From Spirosoma luteum DSM 19990 (GTDB taxonomy: Bacteria; Bacteroidota; Bacteroidia; Cytophagales; Spirosomataceae), in contig NZ_KB893247.1 of assembly GCF_000374065.1 (NCBI RefSeq), positions 83,998 through 147,997 of the forward strand: 64,000 nucleotides of DNA. Direction: 5' to 3'. Under the pieces are notes generated by a model. That model ran no database searches, was not told the DNA's origin, and worked only from the letters and a program-made list of their open reading frames with translations. Numbering within the stretch: the first letter of the stretch is position 1; every line of letters starts with the position of its first letter. A program made the position numbers and the translations under genes. This document shows, piece after piece, positions 24,757 to 33,709 of the stretch.

Positions 24757-25062
24757 ATGAAATACAAAAAGCACGTTTTTGTCTGTACCAACCAGAAAGC
24801 CGCTCCAAAAAAATCGTGTGGCGAGGCCCACGGCAATGAACTGGTCGACGCCTTTAAGGCCGCCCTTGCCGAGCGCGGACTATTAAAAGAAATGCGGGCA
24901 CAGAAAACGGGCTGCCTGGATGCCTGCGCCTTCGGTCCTACCGTTGTGGTTTACCCGGAAGGTACCTACTATGGTAACGTTCAACTGGAAGATATTAATG
25001 AAATTGTTGATAGTCATCTGGTTAACGACCAGCCCGTTGAGCGGCTAAAGCTGGATTATTAA
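24757..25062 (+). CDS. Thioredoxin-like [2Fe-2S] ferredoxin
   Basis: The 101-residue cytosolic protein has the fold and cysteine spacing of thioredoxin-like 2Fe-2S ferredoxins: Cys10 and Cys21 (VFVCTNQ...KKSCGEAHG), then Cys53 and Cys57 (GCLDACAFGP). These four hold a [2Fe-2S] cluster. It matches (2Fe-2S) ferredoxin domain proteins of the NuoE-like superfamily. The electron partner is not encoded nearby. It is followed by a hairpin repeat (25064-25139) that separates it from the HAD gene. Confidence 0.92.
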   Translation: MKYKKHVFVCTNQKAAPKKSCGEAHGNELVDAFKAALAERGLLKEMRAQKTGCLDACAFGPTVVVYPEGTYYGNVQLEDINEIVDSHLVNDQPVERLKLDY

Positions 25063-25063
25063 C

Positions 25064-25139
25064 GCATTCAGTATATGGTATTCGGTTTAGGTTTGTGGTT
25101 TTATCTCACACCGTAAACCGAGTACCGTAAACTGAATGC
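25064..25139. repeat. 76-bp hairpin repeat (GTTTACGG family)
   Basis: The left part (25064-25098) reads GCATTCAGTATATGGTATTC and on. The right part (25105-25139), reverse complemented, reads GCATTCAGTTTACGGTACTC and on. The two agree at most positions over 35 bases with a 6-base loop. It fills the gap between the ferredoxin stop and the HAD gene, and may serve as a transcript end or processing site. Related elements are at 8459-8569, 35672-35697 and 43728-43842. Confidence 0.75.
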
Positions 25140-25147
25140 CCATTTCT

Positions 25148-25837
25148 ATGTACAAACACCTCTTTTTCGACCTTGACCACACGTTATGGGATTTTGACCG
25201 TAACTCATCGGAGTGCATTACCGAATTATTCGATACGTTCGGTCTGGCCGATGCGGGTGTTGCCTCTGCCGATGAATTCAGCCGGCATTTTATCACCATC
25301 AACCGGAAATTGTGGGGCGATTACGACAAAAACCTGATCGAGCACAGCTATATCCGGCAGCATCGTTTTCCGATGGTGTTTCAGGCGCTGGGTATCGACG
25401 CGTCGGTTATCGGAGCAGACCTCAACGCTGAATATCTGAAGTTACTACCCTGTAAGTCGCACCTGCTTGATTCGGCACTGGAACTCCTCGATTACCTACA
25501 GGGACGCTACACGTTACACATCATCACCAATGGTTTTGCCGAAATTCAGGCAACCAAAATGGATAGTGCGGGTATCAGTCATTATTTTACGAACGTTATC
25601 ACCAGCGAAACCGCCAATGCCAAGAAGCCAGACCCGCTGGTGTTTACCTACGCCATGCAGATTAGCGGCACCACAGCCGCTGAAAGCCTGATGATTGGTG
25701 ACAATTACGAAGCCGATATTCTGGGGGCCAAAAGCGTGAATCTGGACACCGTTTTTTATAACCCGCTGGCTATAGTTGTAGATGACAAACCAACCTACGA
25801 TATCCGGCACTGGAAAGAGTTAATGGCTATTTTGTAA
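25148..25837 (+). CDS. HAD-family hydrolase, YjjG-like pyrimidine nucleotidase
   Basis: The 229-residue protein starts best at the ATG at 25148 (MYKHLFFDLDHTLWDFD); the frame begins 4 codons earlier inside the hairpin repeat. Motif I is DLDHTLWDF with the nucleophilic Asp, motif II is in LHIITNG, motif III is the lysine in ANAKKPDPLVF, and motif IV is GDNYEADILGA. The F-D-L-D-H-T-L-W-D form and length match the YjjG family, which dephosphorylates pyrimidine nucleoside monophosphates, including non-canonical ones, to keep the nucleotide pool clean. It is cytosolic. Confidence 0.9.
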   Translation: MYKHLFFDLDHTLWDFDRNSSECITELFDTFGLADAGVASADEFSRHFITINRKLWGDYDKNLIEHSYIRQHRFPMVFQALGIDASVIGADLNAEYLKLLPCKSHLLDSALELLDYLQGRYTLHIITNGFAEIQATKMDSAGISHYFTNVITSETANAKKPDPLVFTYAMQISGTTAAESLMIGDNYEADILGAKSVNLDTVFYNPLAIVVDDKPTYDIRHWKELMAIL

Positions 25838-25856
25838 GATATACACACTTATCCTT

Positions 25857-25902
25857 TTGTCATTTCGACGCAGAGGATATCTCAATACCGCGTATTAGTC
25901 AA
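25857..25902. repeat. Half copy of the GTCATTTCGAC palindromic repeat
   Basis: 25857-25883 (TTGTCATTTCGACGCAGAGG then ATATCTC) matches the arm of the element at 16371-16449 with a few changes. 25893-25902 (TATTAGTCAA) matches the reverse complement of its loop (16403-16412). The second arm is missing, so this is a truncated or decayed copy. Confidence 0.65.
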
Positions 25903-25941
25903 ATAGGTTCTATCATATATAACCTGAACCAGCCCTCTGCT

Positions 25942-27528
25942 ATGAACCGGTTTTGTACTGCCCTACTCCTGTGCTTTCTAAGTCATCTCCTGGTCGTTGG
26001 TCAATCCATCACGGTTGATGTGTGTGTGTACGGTGGCACGTCGGCGGGCGTAATTGCGGCTTATTCAGCGAAGATGGCGGGAAAATCGGTGGTGCTGATT
26101 GAGCCGGGCCGTCACCTCGGCGGTATGTCATCGGGTGGGTTGGGAGCCACCGATATTGGAAATAAGCAGGCCATTACAGGCTTGTCGCGGGATTATTACC
26201 GACGGATTGGGCGGCATTACGGCCAGCCGGAACAGTGGACCTTTGAGCCGCACGTGGCCGAAGCCGTGTTTAACCAGTACATCAACGAAGCCAACGTGCC
26301 GGTCTGGTACAACTACCGGCTGGCGGGTACCAAAACCCAGGATAACCGGATTCAGGAAATCACCGTTGAATCCGCTTCATCGGGTAGTCCGGCATCAAAC
26401 CGGACTGTACGGGCCGGGCAGTTCATCGACTGCTCGTACGAAGGGGATTTGATGGCGCAGGCCGGGGTTGAGTTTACCGTTGGTCGCGAAGCCAACAGTC
26501 AGTACAACGAAACCCTCAATGGCGTTCAGTTTCGGGATAAGCACCAGTTTCCGGACGGTGTTGACCCCTATGTGATTCCCGGTAAGTCCGAAAGCGGATT
26601 GCTCTGGGGTATTGACACGACAAAACTGGCCCCCAACGGCACGGGCGACAAAACCGTACAGGCCTACAATTACCGGCTCTGCTTTACCGACGACCCAGCC
26701 AATCGTATTGCCATCACCCGCCCCGACGGGTATGACTCCACGAAGTATGAATTGCTGCTGCGGCAAATTGTGAAGAACGTGCCGAAGGAACTGACCTGGA
26801 ACCTGATGCACTTCATCATGATGCCCAACCGTAAAACCGACATCAACAACTGCGGGGGTTTGTCTACCGACATGATTGGGGCCAATTACGACTACCCAAA
26901 CGGTACCTACGCCCAGCGGGCCGCCATCATCCGCGCCCATGAACAGTACACCAAAGGCTTATTTTACTTCATCGGCCACGACCCGCGTATGCCTAAACAC
27001 CTGCGCGACGAGATGCTGCAATGGGGTTACCCTAAGGATGAATACACCGATACCGATAATTTTACCCCTCAACTCTACATCCGTGAAGCGCGCCGGCTGG
27101 TGGGTGAATACGTGATGACCCAGGCCAACTGCGAAGGAAAAGCCGTAGTGCCCGACCCCATTGGTATGGCGGCCTACACGATGGATTCGCACAACTGCCA
27201 GCGGCTCATCGTGCGCGATGCCAATGGGGTGCCGATGGTGCGGAACGAGGGCGACGTACAGGTGGGTGGCTTCCCGCCCTACCCGGTCAGTTACCGGGCC
27301 ATTATCCCCAAAAAGGGCAGTATTCAAAACCTGCTGGTGCCAGTGTGTTTGTCGGCCAGTCATATTGCCTACGGCTCGATTCGGATGGAACCGGTGTTTA
27401 TGGTATTGGCCCAATCGGCAGCACAGGCAGCCTGTCTGGCCATCGACACCCGAAAATCCGTTCAGGAAATCGACCTGTCGACATTGCAGCAACGGATTCA
27501 GGCGCAGACGAAACGACTGGTGAAATAA
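25942..27528 (+). CDS. Secreted FAD-dependent oxidoreductase (FAD_oxidored family)
   Basis: The 528-residue protein has a signal peptide (CTALLLCFLSHLLVVGQ) and then a Rossmann FAD-binding motif at 31-37 (GGTSAGV), with the ribose-binding glutamate in SVVLIEPGRHLGGMSSGGLG. This FAD_oxidored pattern is common in exported proteins of Bacteroidota and Planctomycetota, with sequence such as GQFIDCSYEGDLMAQAGVEFTVGRE. The substrate is unknown; many members sit in polysaccharide loci. It lies 13 bp before the SDR gene on the same strand, and the two probably form one operon. Confidence 0.88.
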   Translation: MNRFCTALLLCFLSHLLVVGQSITVDVCVYGGTSAGVIAAYSAKMAGKSVVLIEPGRHLGGMSSGGLGATDIGNKQAITGLSRDYYRRIGRHYGQPEQWTFEPHVAEAVFNQYINEANVPVWYNYRLAGTKTQDNRIQEITVESASSGSPASNRTVRAGQFIDCSYEGDLMAQAGVEFTVGREANSQYNETLNGVQFRDKHQFPDGVDPYVIPGKSESGLLWGIDTTKLAPNGTGDKTVQAYNYRLCFTDDPANRIAITRPDGYDSTKYELLLRQIVKNVPKELTWNLMHFIMMPNRKTDINNCGGLSTDMIGANYDYPNGTYAQRAAIIRAHEQYTKGLFYFIGHDPRMPKHLRDEMLQWGYPKDEYTDTDNFTPQLYIREARRLVGEYVMTQANCEGKAVVPDPIGMAAYTMDSHNCQRLIVRDANGVPMVRNEGDVQVGGFPPYPVSYRAIIPKKGSIQNLLVPVCLSASHIAYGSIRMEPVFMVLAQSAAQAACLAIDTRKSVQEIDLSTLQQRIQAQTKRLVK

Positions 27529-27540
27529 ACTCCAAACTCT

Positions 27541-28329
27541 ATGAACATCAATAAATCAACCGCCCTGGTTACCGGAGGAGCGTCCGGTTTGGGGGAAGCC
27601 ACCGTCCGGCTGCTCGTATCGCAGGGGGCCAACGTGGTGATACTGGACCTGAACGACGAACGGGGTAATGCGTTGGCCGAGGAACTGGGCTGGAAAGTCC
27701 GGTTTGCCAAAACGAACGTGACCGATGAAGCCAGTGTACAGGCTGCGGTCAATATGGCTATTGGCACCTTTGGCGCGTTGCACATCAACGTCAATTGTGC
27801 CGGTGTGGCCGAAGCCCGAAAAACGCTCGGCAAAGTAGAGGGTGTGTACGGGGCGCACTCGCTGGCCGTTTTTCAGAAGGTGGTATCCATCAACCTGATT
27901 GGCACGTTCAACGTAATCCGGCTGGCTGCGCTGGCGATGGAACATAACGAACCCGCCCCTGAGCCCTTTGCCGGAGAACGGGGTATTATCATCAATACCG
28001 CTTCCGTAGCGGCCTACGATGGGCAGATGGGGCAGGCCGCGTATGCAGCCTCCAAAGGGGGGATTGTTGGCATGACACTTCCCATTGCCCGCGATCTGGC
28101 CCGGTCCGGTATCCGGGTGATGACCATTGCTCCCGGCTTGTTCGAAACGCCTTTGCTCGCGGCATTGCCGGAAGAAGCCCGGCTGTCGCTGGGGCAGCAG
28201 GTGCCCTTCCCTTCCCGGCTGGGTCGGCCTCACGAGTATGCCCTATTGGTCAAAAGCATCATTGAAAACCCCATGCTGAACGGCGAGGTTATCCGGCTGG
28301 ACGGTGCGATCCGGATGGCGCCGAAATAG
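27541..28329 (+). CDS. SDR dehydrogenase, 3-hydroxyacyl-CoA dehydrogenase type II-like
   Basis: The 262-residue short-chain dehydrogenase has TGGASGLG at 11-18, Asp36 indicating NAD(H) preference, NCAG at 85-88, and the catalytic triad Ser155, Tyr168, Lys172. The overall pattern ([50 protein letters not shown]) is that of HSD17B10/type II 3-hydroxyacyl-CoA dehydrogenases, which oxidise 3-hydroxyacyl-CoA in beta-oxidation. It is cytosolic, follows the FAD oxidoreductase by 12 bp, and is closed by a terminator. Confidence 0.92.
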   Translation: MNINKSTALVTGGASGLGEATVRLLVSQGANVVILDLNDERGNALAEELGWKVRFAKTNVTDEASVQAAVNMAIGTFGALHINVNCAGVAEARKTLGKVEGVYGAHSLAVFQKVVSINLIGTFNVIRLAALAMEHNEPAPEPFAGERGIIINTASVAAYDGQMGQAAYAASKGGIVGMTLPIARDLARSGIRVMTIAPGLFETPLLAALPEEARLSLGQQVPFPSRLGRPHEYALLVKSIIENPMLNGEVIRLDGAIRMAPK

Positions 28330-28372
28330 AGAAAAACGAACGGATGGTTCCATTTTTTGATGGGTATTACCG

Positions 28373-28410
28373 AAAAAGGAGAGACCGGCTGCCCGGTCTC
28401 TCCTTTTTTT
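28373..28410. terminator. Rho-independent terminator between convergent genes
   Basis: AAGGAGAGACCGG and CCGGTCTCTCCTT form a 13-bp stem with a CTG-C loop, flanked by A and T runs. It ends the SDR transcript (plus) and probably the TonB receptor transcript (minus). Confidence 0.9.
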
Positions 28411-28451
28411 ATGCAATCTGTCAACGAGAGGATAACGCCCCCGTTTACCGG

Positions 28452-31400
28452 TTAGAACGTAAAGTTCAGACGGGCAAACAGGAATCGGCCGTTCATACCA
28501 AACTGCGATGTGTTACGCGAATACACGAACTGGTTGGCGTTCGATAAATCGATGGTAGATGGTGCAGCCGCGTAGGTGATGTTGCCACCAGCGTCCAACG
28601 TGGCGTTTGGTCGCCTTGCCGCTACCGGCCCGAGGTTTTTATCAGGGTAAATATCGAAGATATTGTTGGCCCCAACCACTACTTTCACGATAGGGGTGAT
28701 GGCGTAACCCACTGAGAAGTCGGTGATTACTTTGGCACCCCAGATTGGGTGTTCGTTTTCTACTGCCTGACCATTTACTACAATAGCGCCTACCAGCCCA
28801 TCGCCGTTCACGTCGACCGTGTTGGGGTCGGTAACTTTACCGAAGTACACATTCCGAAGGAAGAAATCGAATTTGTTGGCAGTCAGGCTATGCCCCATCG
28901 TGAACTTCACACGGGGAACCGCTTCCTGCAAATACACGCGGGAAGCTTCTGAGAAGTAGCGGTTTACCTGACCATTGTCGGCCAGAATCTGCGACGACTT
29001 AATGCCACCCACCTGCTCGGTTTGCGAAATGGTACCGGCCAGATCCGTTCTAAGTGACAGGTTGTTGCCCAGCCGTAACCGGTGCGAAATAACAATATCA
29101 ACTCCCTTCGTCTGGGTATCGATGGCATTGGCGAAGAAAGTAGCCGCTGTGGCACCTGCCTGATCGAACAACTGTTGCAAGGTAAGGCCCGCACCAGTTT
29201 GCGCACCACTTGGCCGCGAGAACTGGTCGGTCAGGGTTACGCGGTCATTGATACCAATGAAGTAACCATCAGCCGTGATGGTCAGACCCGCACTGGGTAC
29301 CGTAGCCGTGAAACCGGCGCTGATACTCCGCGAATTTTCCTGCTTCAGTTGTGGAATACCCAGCAGTTTGGCGGGTTGCGACGCATTGCTGAACGTACCT
29401 ACTTCAAACGGAACACCACCAACGAATTGGGTAGAGGTGGAGTTGAAGTAAATCTGCGCCAGCGATGGTGCCCGGAAACCAGTTGAGGCCGCGCCCCGGA
29501 TATTGATATTGTTCGTTAGTTTATAACGGGTAGCCAGTTTGAAGTTGGTCGTACTGCCGAAGTCGGAGTAGTTCTCAAAACGCACAGCGCCTTCTACCAG
29601 TAACCGATCCGTAAAGTCAATTTCGACATCACCGTACACGGCTACACTGTTACGATTGGCATTCTTCGTTTCGGTTTCGTTGGCCGGCCGAAACCCAGGA
29701 AATACCTGTGCGCCACCCGGACGGGCTGCCCCAAAGAAATCCGTAGGCGGAGCCTGCGTCGAGGTAGTAATTACCCTCCCGTTTACATCGTACTGCGCCC
29801 AGGAATTCTCGTCACCCGCTTTGATGCGGTAGCTTTCAAAACGAGCCTCTGCTCCGAAGGCCAGGTTAAGTCCGGCAAACGCATTATACTTCCGGCTCAG
29901 GTCGAGGTTGACAGTGTTTTGCTTGAAATTCAGCCCGCCCGCTTTGAATACGGTAGGAGAGTTAGCCAGCAGGGTAGTGTTTACCGTGTTTTCTACGCCA
30001 TAATCGAAGGTGTTGGAGCCAAAGGTGTTGCTCAGGTCGTACCGGAAAGAACCTAACTTTCCGCGGAAACCAGCGGCTGCCGATGCGTCGATGATTTCAG
30101 AATGGATCTCGGGGAGGAAACCATTGATGAAAATTGGTGTGTAGGTACGGCTCTGGTTAGGTCGGCGGTAAAAGCCGGCAGCATTACCCCGGCGATTTCC
30201 GTAGCCGCCAAACGCGTAAAACTCGTGGTTCTGGTTGATGGGTATGGCTGAGTTAACGAAGAACTGAAGGCTCTGCAAACTCGACTGACCCACGCGCATG
30301 TTGAAATCACTCCGAACGAGGCCACGGCGGGTCAACTCATTTTCCGTTACGTCGGCACCCAGAAGAGACCGCAGGCCAGCAATGGTCGTTGCTCCGGCAA
30401 TGTTGGTCTGGGTAGTCGCATCGAAGTAGGGCACGCTCAAAGCACCTCGTTTGATGGCATCAATACTGGTAGGCAGGGTGGCCAGATTGCCATTGGCCTG
30501 CTGTGTGCTGTATTCAATGGCGTTATACGCATTGAAAATACTACCCGTGGTAGGCATGGCCCGGCTGGTGGGATTACGCATCTGGGCCGACCCCGTTACG
30601 TTGATAAAACCCGCTTTACCAATCCGAACGCCGTAGTTGGCATCGACCTGAACATTACCACCGTCCATACCGCCTTTGAAATTATTCGATCCCTGCGAAA
30701 AGTTGCCACCGCCATATACCGACAGGGCCAGTTTCCCGGTCGCTTCTTTCATTTTTACGTTGATAACCCCGGCAATGGCATCCGAACCATACTGTGCCGA
30801 TGCACCATCCCGCAGGACTTCAATCCGCTCCACGGCAAAGGCCGGGATGGCGTTCAGGTCGGTACCAACGGAGCCACGACCCGGTGAGCCATTTACGTTC
30901 ACCAGGGAGGAAGGATGACGTCGTTTTCCGTTCACCAGCACCAGCACCTGGTCGGGACCCAGACCCCGCAACTGAGCCGGGTCGATGTGGTCGGTACCAT
31001 CGGCTACCGTCGTGGTGTTGGACGTAAACGAAGGGGCCACAAAATTCATGATCTGGTTCAGGTTGTTCTGGGGCGCCTGCGTGGTTAGCTGCTGGATATT
31101 GATGACATCCACCGGCACTGGGCTTTCGGTTTTTACCCGTCCGGCACCTCTCGAACCCGTTACCACTACTTCGCTCAGGCTGGCGGTTGTTTCGCGCAGG
31201 GATACGTTGGCGGTTGCTTCGCCCGTAGAGACAGTTACAGGTACACTAATGGTTTCGTAACCGACAAAGCTAATCCGCAGGGTATACGTACCCGGATTTA
31301 GTTTGAGCGTATAGGTACCGTTGGCATCGGTTGTGGTACCAAGATTGGAGTTGACCGCCACGATGGTTACTCCCGGAATCGGAGCATTTGTCGTTGCATC

Positions 31401-31502
31401 GGTTACTTTTCCCCGGACACTCTGGGCCAGAACAGCCGTTAATGTCATCAGCCACAGGCCGATGCCTAAGGCAAGTGAATTTAGTTTGTATTTGTTTCTC
31501 AT
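28452..31502 (-). CDS. TonB-dependent receptor with carboxypeptidase-regulatory-like domain
   Basis: This outer-membrane receptor is 1016 residues from the ATG at 31502, with signal MRNKYKLNSLALGIGLWLMT...AVLAQ. The frame 15 codons further up would place charged residues before the signal. After cleavage come a CarboxypepD_reg-like domain (VRGKVTDATTNAPIPGVTIV), a plug (PVPVDVINIQQLTTQAPQNNLNQ ... VLVLVNGKRRHPSSLVNVNG ... IEVLRDGASAQYGSDAIAGVIN), and a barrel ending in GMNGRFLFARLNFTF. No SusD-type partner follows, so the ligand (peptide, metal or small carbohydrate) is not indicated. A -7 promoter motif (31527-31534, minus) lies 25 bp upstream of the start. Confidence 0.93.
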   Translation of the reverse strand: MRNKYKLNSLALGIGLWLMTLTAVLAQSVRGKVTDATTNAPIPGVTIVAVNSNLGTTTDANGTYTLKLNPGTYTLRISFVGYETISVPVTVSTGEATANVSLRETTASLSEVVVTGSRGAGRVKTESPVPVDVINIQQLTTQAPQNNLNQIMNFVAPSFTSNTTTVADGTDHIDPAQLRGLGPDQVLVLVNGKRRHPSSLVNVNGSPGRGSVGTDLNAIPAFAVERIEVLRDGASAQYGSDAIAGVINVKMKEATGKLALSVYGGGNFSQGSNNFKGGMDGGNVQVDANYGVRIGKAGFINVTGSAQMRNPTSRAMPTTGSIFNAYNAIEYSTQQANGNLATLPTSIDAIKRGALSVPYFDATTQTNIAGATTIAGLRSLLGADVTENELTRRGLVRSDFNMRVGQSSLQSLQFFVNSAIPINQNHEFYAFGGYGNRRGNAAGFYRRPNQSRTYTPIFINGFLPEIHSEIIDASAAAGFRGKLGSFRYDLSNTFGSNTFDYGVENTVNTTLLANSPTVFKAGGLNFKQNTVNLDLSRKYNAFAGLNLAFGAEARFESYRIKAGDENSWAQYDVNGRVITTSTQAPPTDFFGAARPGGAQVFPGFRPANETETKNANRNSVAVYGDVEIDFTDRLLVEGAVRFENYSDFGSTTNFKLATRYKLTNNINIRGAASTGFRAPSLAQIYFNSTSTQFVGGVPFEVGTFSNASQPAKLLGIPQLKQENSRSISAGFTATVPSAGLTITADGYFIGINDRVTLTDQFSRPSGAQTGAGLTLQQLFDQAGATAATFFANAIDTQTKGVDIVISHRLRLGNNLSLRTDLAGTISQTEQVGGIKSSQILADNGQVNRYFSEASRVYLQEAVPRVKFTMGHSLTANKFDFFLRNVYFGKVTDPNTVDVNGDGLVGAIVVNGQAVENEHPIWGAKVITDFSVGYAITPIVKVVVGANNIFDIYPDKNLGPVAARRPNATLDAGGNITYAAAPSTIDLSNANQFVYSRNTSQFGMNGRFLFARLNFTF

Positions 31503-31526
31503 ATTAATTTTACTTTTTTCAATCGA

Positions 31527-31534
31527 CAAAAGTA
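31527..31534 (-). promoter_or_regulatory. -7 promoter motif of the TonB receptor gene
   Basis: The minus strand reads TACTTTTG, a full TAnnTTTG match, 25 bp before the ATG at 31502. No -33 TTG is clear at the usual distance. Confidence 0.45.
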
Positions 31535-31673
31535 AAACAAAATACACTAATAGTAGCGATAGGCATACATACCTTTGGTCAGGGGAGCCGATGTCAAACG
31601 CCTTTTCAGCGGCCAGTCAGGACACTGCCGGGAGCCCGGCCGGGGCGTAGTCTTTATGGTCTGCACCGAACAA

Positions 31674-31710
31674 AAAAGGGCGGCCTGCGAATTTCGCAGG
31701 CCGCCCTTTA
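31674..31710 (-). terminator. Terminator hairpin after the FKBP lipoprotein gene
   Basis: AAAGGGCGGCCTGCGA and TCGCAGGCCGCCCTTT form a 16-bp perfect stem around a short loop. It lies 19 bp beyond the stop of the minus-strand FKBP gene. On the minus strand it is followed by a T run. Confidence 0.9.
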
Positions 31711-31728
31711 GCCAGAAATCAGGTCGAT

Positions 31729-32631
31729 TTACTGCGCTGATATCAACTCAATATCGAAGCGCAGGGGCGCGTAAGGCGAAATAGGCCCGGTCCCGGCAGC
31801 ACCATAGCCTATGTTGGACGGAAAAATAATCGTTGCTTTCTCACCCGTTTTTAGTTTCGCCAGCCCCTCGGCAAAACCCGGTACAAAACCACTGACCAGA
31901 CCCGTGTACGTGCCGGTGCCGGTGCTGTCGAAGGCTGACGCTGAGCGTAACAACCGGCCGTTGTACTTTATGGTGAGTCGTTGCGTGGGTGTCGGTGCAA
32001 CGCCGGTTGGGTTATCGAGCGTTTTGATGTACCGTAAGCCACTGGGCGTTACTTCGGTTGGGGTCAGCTTATTGGCCGTCAGGTACTGGTCAATCTGCTC
32101 CTTCTCTGTCCGCACCTGTTTCAGGGTAGTATTGAGCCGAAGGGGAGCGTTGGGCGGAACAAGCCCGTTACTCGACCCATCCCGGCCAAGACCGTAGTAG
32201 GAAGGCAGCATGATAACGCCCTGCTCACCAACGTGCATCTGTTGCAGGCCAATGGTCAGTCCCTGAACGGTGGGGGTGGCTGGCTGGTTGGGAGCAATGA
32301 CCAGGTAGTTGGACTTGGTAGCGAACGTGGAGTCAACAAACTTGTCTGTTATGGTCGTACCATCCGATATAAGTGCATACAATGTATAATTGTATTCGGC
32401 TTCCAGCCCTTCGGTGGGTACCACCGTTGATGAGCCGGGTCTGGTCAGTGCGTAGTACACACCAGCCGTTGTAAAGGTACCCGACAACGCTTTGGTTGTG
32501 GCGTACCGCTGAATGTCAGCTTTATTGCTTTCAAAAATGGCATCATCGTTGAGGCCGACATCGGGTGTCTTGCAGGAAATCAGGCCGCCGATAAGCAGTA
32601 GGCCAGCTAGAACAACAGGAAGTTTACGCAT
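31729..32631 (-). CDS. Tandem-domain FKBP-type peptidyl-prolyl isomerase lipoprotein
   Basis: The 300-residue lipoprotein has lipobox LISC with Cys20. Two FKBP-like domains follow. The C-terminal one (about 212-300) keeps the active-site pattern: YNG, FDST, GFVPGFAEGL, GYG and LRFDIELI. The N-terminal one (about 75-180) has the fold pattern (LEAEYNYTLYA, QGLTIGLQQMHVGEQGVIMLP, APLRLNTTLKQVR) but lacks the F-D pair, so it is probably not catalytic. The role is periplasmic or outer-membrane protein folding, cis-trans isomerisation at prolines. A paralogue of the same design lies directly upstream, and the two look like a local duplication. Confidence 0.9.
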   Translation of the reverse strand: MRKLPVVLAGLLLIGGLISCKTPDVGLNDDAIFESNKADIQRYATTKALSGTFTTAGVYYALTRPGSSTVVPTEGLEAEYNYTLYALISDGTTITDKFVDSTFATKSNYLVIAPNQPATPTVQGLTIGLQQMHVGEQGVIMLPSYYGLGRDGSSNGLVPPNAPLRLNTTLKQVRTEKEQIDQYLTANKLTPTEVTPSGLRYIKTLDNPTGVAPTPTQRLTIKYNGRLLRSASAFDSTGTGTYTGLVSGFVPGFAEGLAKLKTGEKATIIFPSNIGYGAAGTGPISPYAPLRFDIELISAQ

Positions 32632-32668
32632 GAAAATTAAACTAGGAATTGATTGGTAATTACTGATT

Positions 32669-33601
32669 TTACTTGACCGAAACCACCTCTACGTCATAAC
32701 GCAGCGGAGCATAGGGAGCTACTTTGTAAAGCTTGGTTACGGGGTCAGCGAGACCATCGTTGCCGTAGCCAATGGAGGAGGGAAACAGCAGCGTAGCCTT
32801 TTCCCCAACCCGCAGCTTATTCAACCCCTCGGTAAAACCCGGCACGTTATACTGGTTCAGGCCCGTGCCGGTACTATCGAAACCAAGAGCGGTTTTGGCA
32901 TGCAACTGTCTGCCCACGTACCGTACAGTCACTGTTTTTCCCTCGCTGACAGCCGTTTTCACCGAATCAACCGATGTACTGGTTTGCGTTCTGACAAACC
33001 GCAACCCCGACGCAGTCGTTTCCGTAAAGGTCAACTTGTTTGCCGCTATATATTCGCTTATCTGCTGGTCTTCGGTTCGCGCCCGATTCAGGGTAACGTC
33101 AAACCGAACCGGCGTATTGGCCGGAATAGAGTCAGCAATGGAGGAGCCTACCTCACCAAAAGCCAGTTTAGACGGCACAAGAAAAATGGCCGATTCGCCC
33201 TCGTGCATGAGCAATAGCCCTTCCTGCAAACCAGCTTTCAGTACCCCATCGAAAAAGGAGACGAAGGCAGGCGTTTTGGCGTACGCAGAATCAATCGTTT
33301 TGGCGGTTACTATGCCTGCATTAGTCGTAGTGCTTAGTAGTGCGGAGAGCGTATAGGTAAATTCCAGTTCCTTACCAAAGGCAGGAACAACCGTAGACGA
33401 ACTGGGCTTAGACGACACGAAATACAGGCCGGAAGCAGTCGATGTTCCCGAAAGCCCCTTACTAACCGCGTAGGTATTTATGGTGGCCCGGTCAGCTACC
33501 AGTGTAGCGGCAGTACCGTTGGGGTCTATGTTCTGCGTGTTGCAGGAGGCCAGTCCACCAAGCAGCAATACACCGAAAACGAGTAGATGGAATTTGTGCA
33601 T
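32669..33601 (-). CDS. Tandem-domain FKBP-type lipoprotein, paralogue of the next gene
   Basis: From the ATG at 33601 it is 310 residues, with lipobox LASC and Cys20. The frame above it (to 33697) adds an unlikely 32-residue basic leader. The architecture matches its neighbour: a degenerate first FKBP-like domain (LEFTYTLSALLS, GVLKAGLQEGLLLMHEGESAIFLVPSKLAFGE) and a second, more complete one (VTVRYVGRQLHAKTALGFDSTGT, VPGFTEGLNKLRVGEKATLLFPSSIGYG). The gap to the downstream paralogue is 37 bp, so the two are co-transcribed and probably derive from a tandem duplication. Confidence 0.88.
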   Translation of the reverse strand: MHKFHLLVFGVLLLGGLASCNTQNIDPNGTAATLVADRATINTYAVSKGLSGTSTASGLYFVSSKPSSSTVVPAFGKELEFTYTLSALLSTTTNAGIVTAKTIDSAYAKTPAFVSFFDGVLKAGLQEGLLLMHEGESAIFLVPSKLAFGEVGSSIADSIPANTPVRFDVTLNRARTEDQQISEYIAANKLTFTETTASGLRFVRTQTSTSVDSVKTAVSEGKTVTVRYVGRQLHAKTALGFDSTGTGLNQYNVPGFTEGLNKLRVGEKATLLFPSSIGYGNDGLADPVTKLYKVAPYAPLRYDVEVVSVK

Positions 33602-33709
33602 TAAACTAAAAGAGCAGTTATAATACCTACGTTTATGGACCCGCTTGTGTGGCGAACCGTTGGCAAACCGGGAAAAAAAATCTTCGTACGTTGTCAATTT
33701 TAGCTTTTT

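Noticed and set aside
28452..31502. A SusC/SusD polysaccharide utilisation locus
   Set aside because: No SusD-like gene follows or precedes the receptor, and no glycoside hydrolases are linked to it.
33602..33697. 32-residue extension of the FKBP lipoprotein
   Set aside because: It would bury the lipoprotein signal behind a charged leader; the ATG at 33601 gives a standard lipobox spacing.
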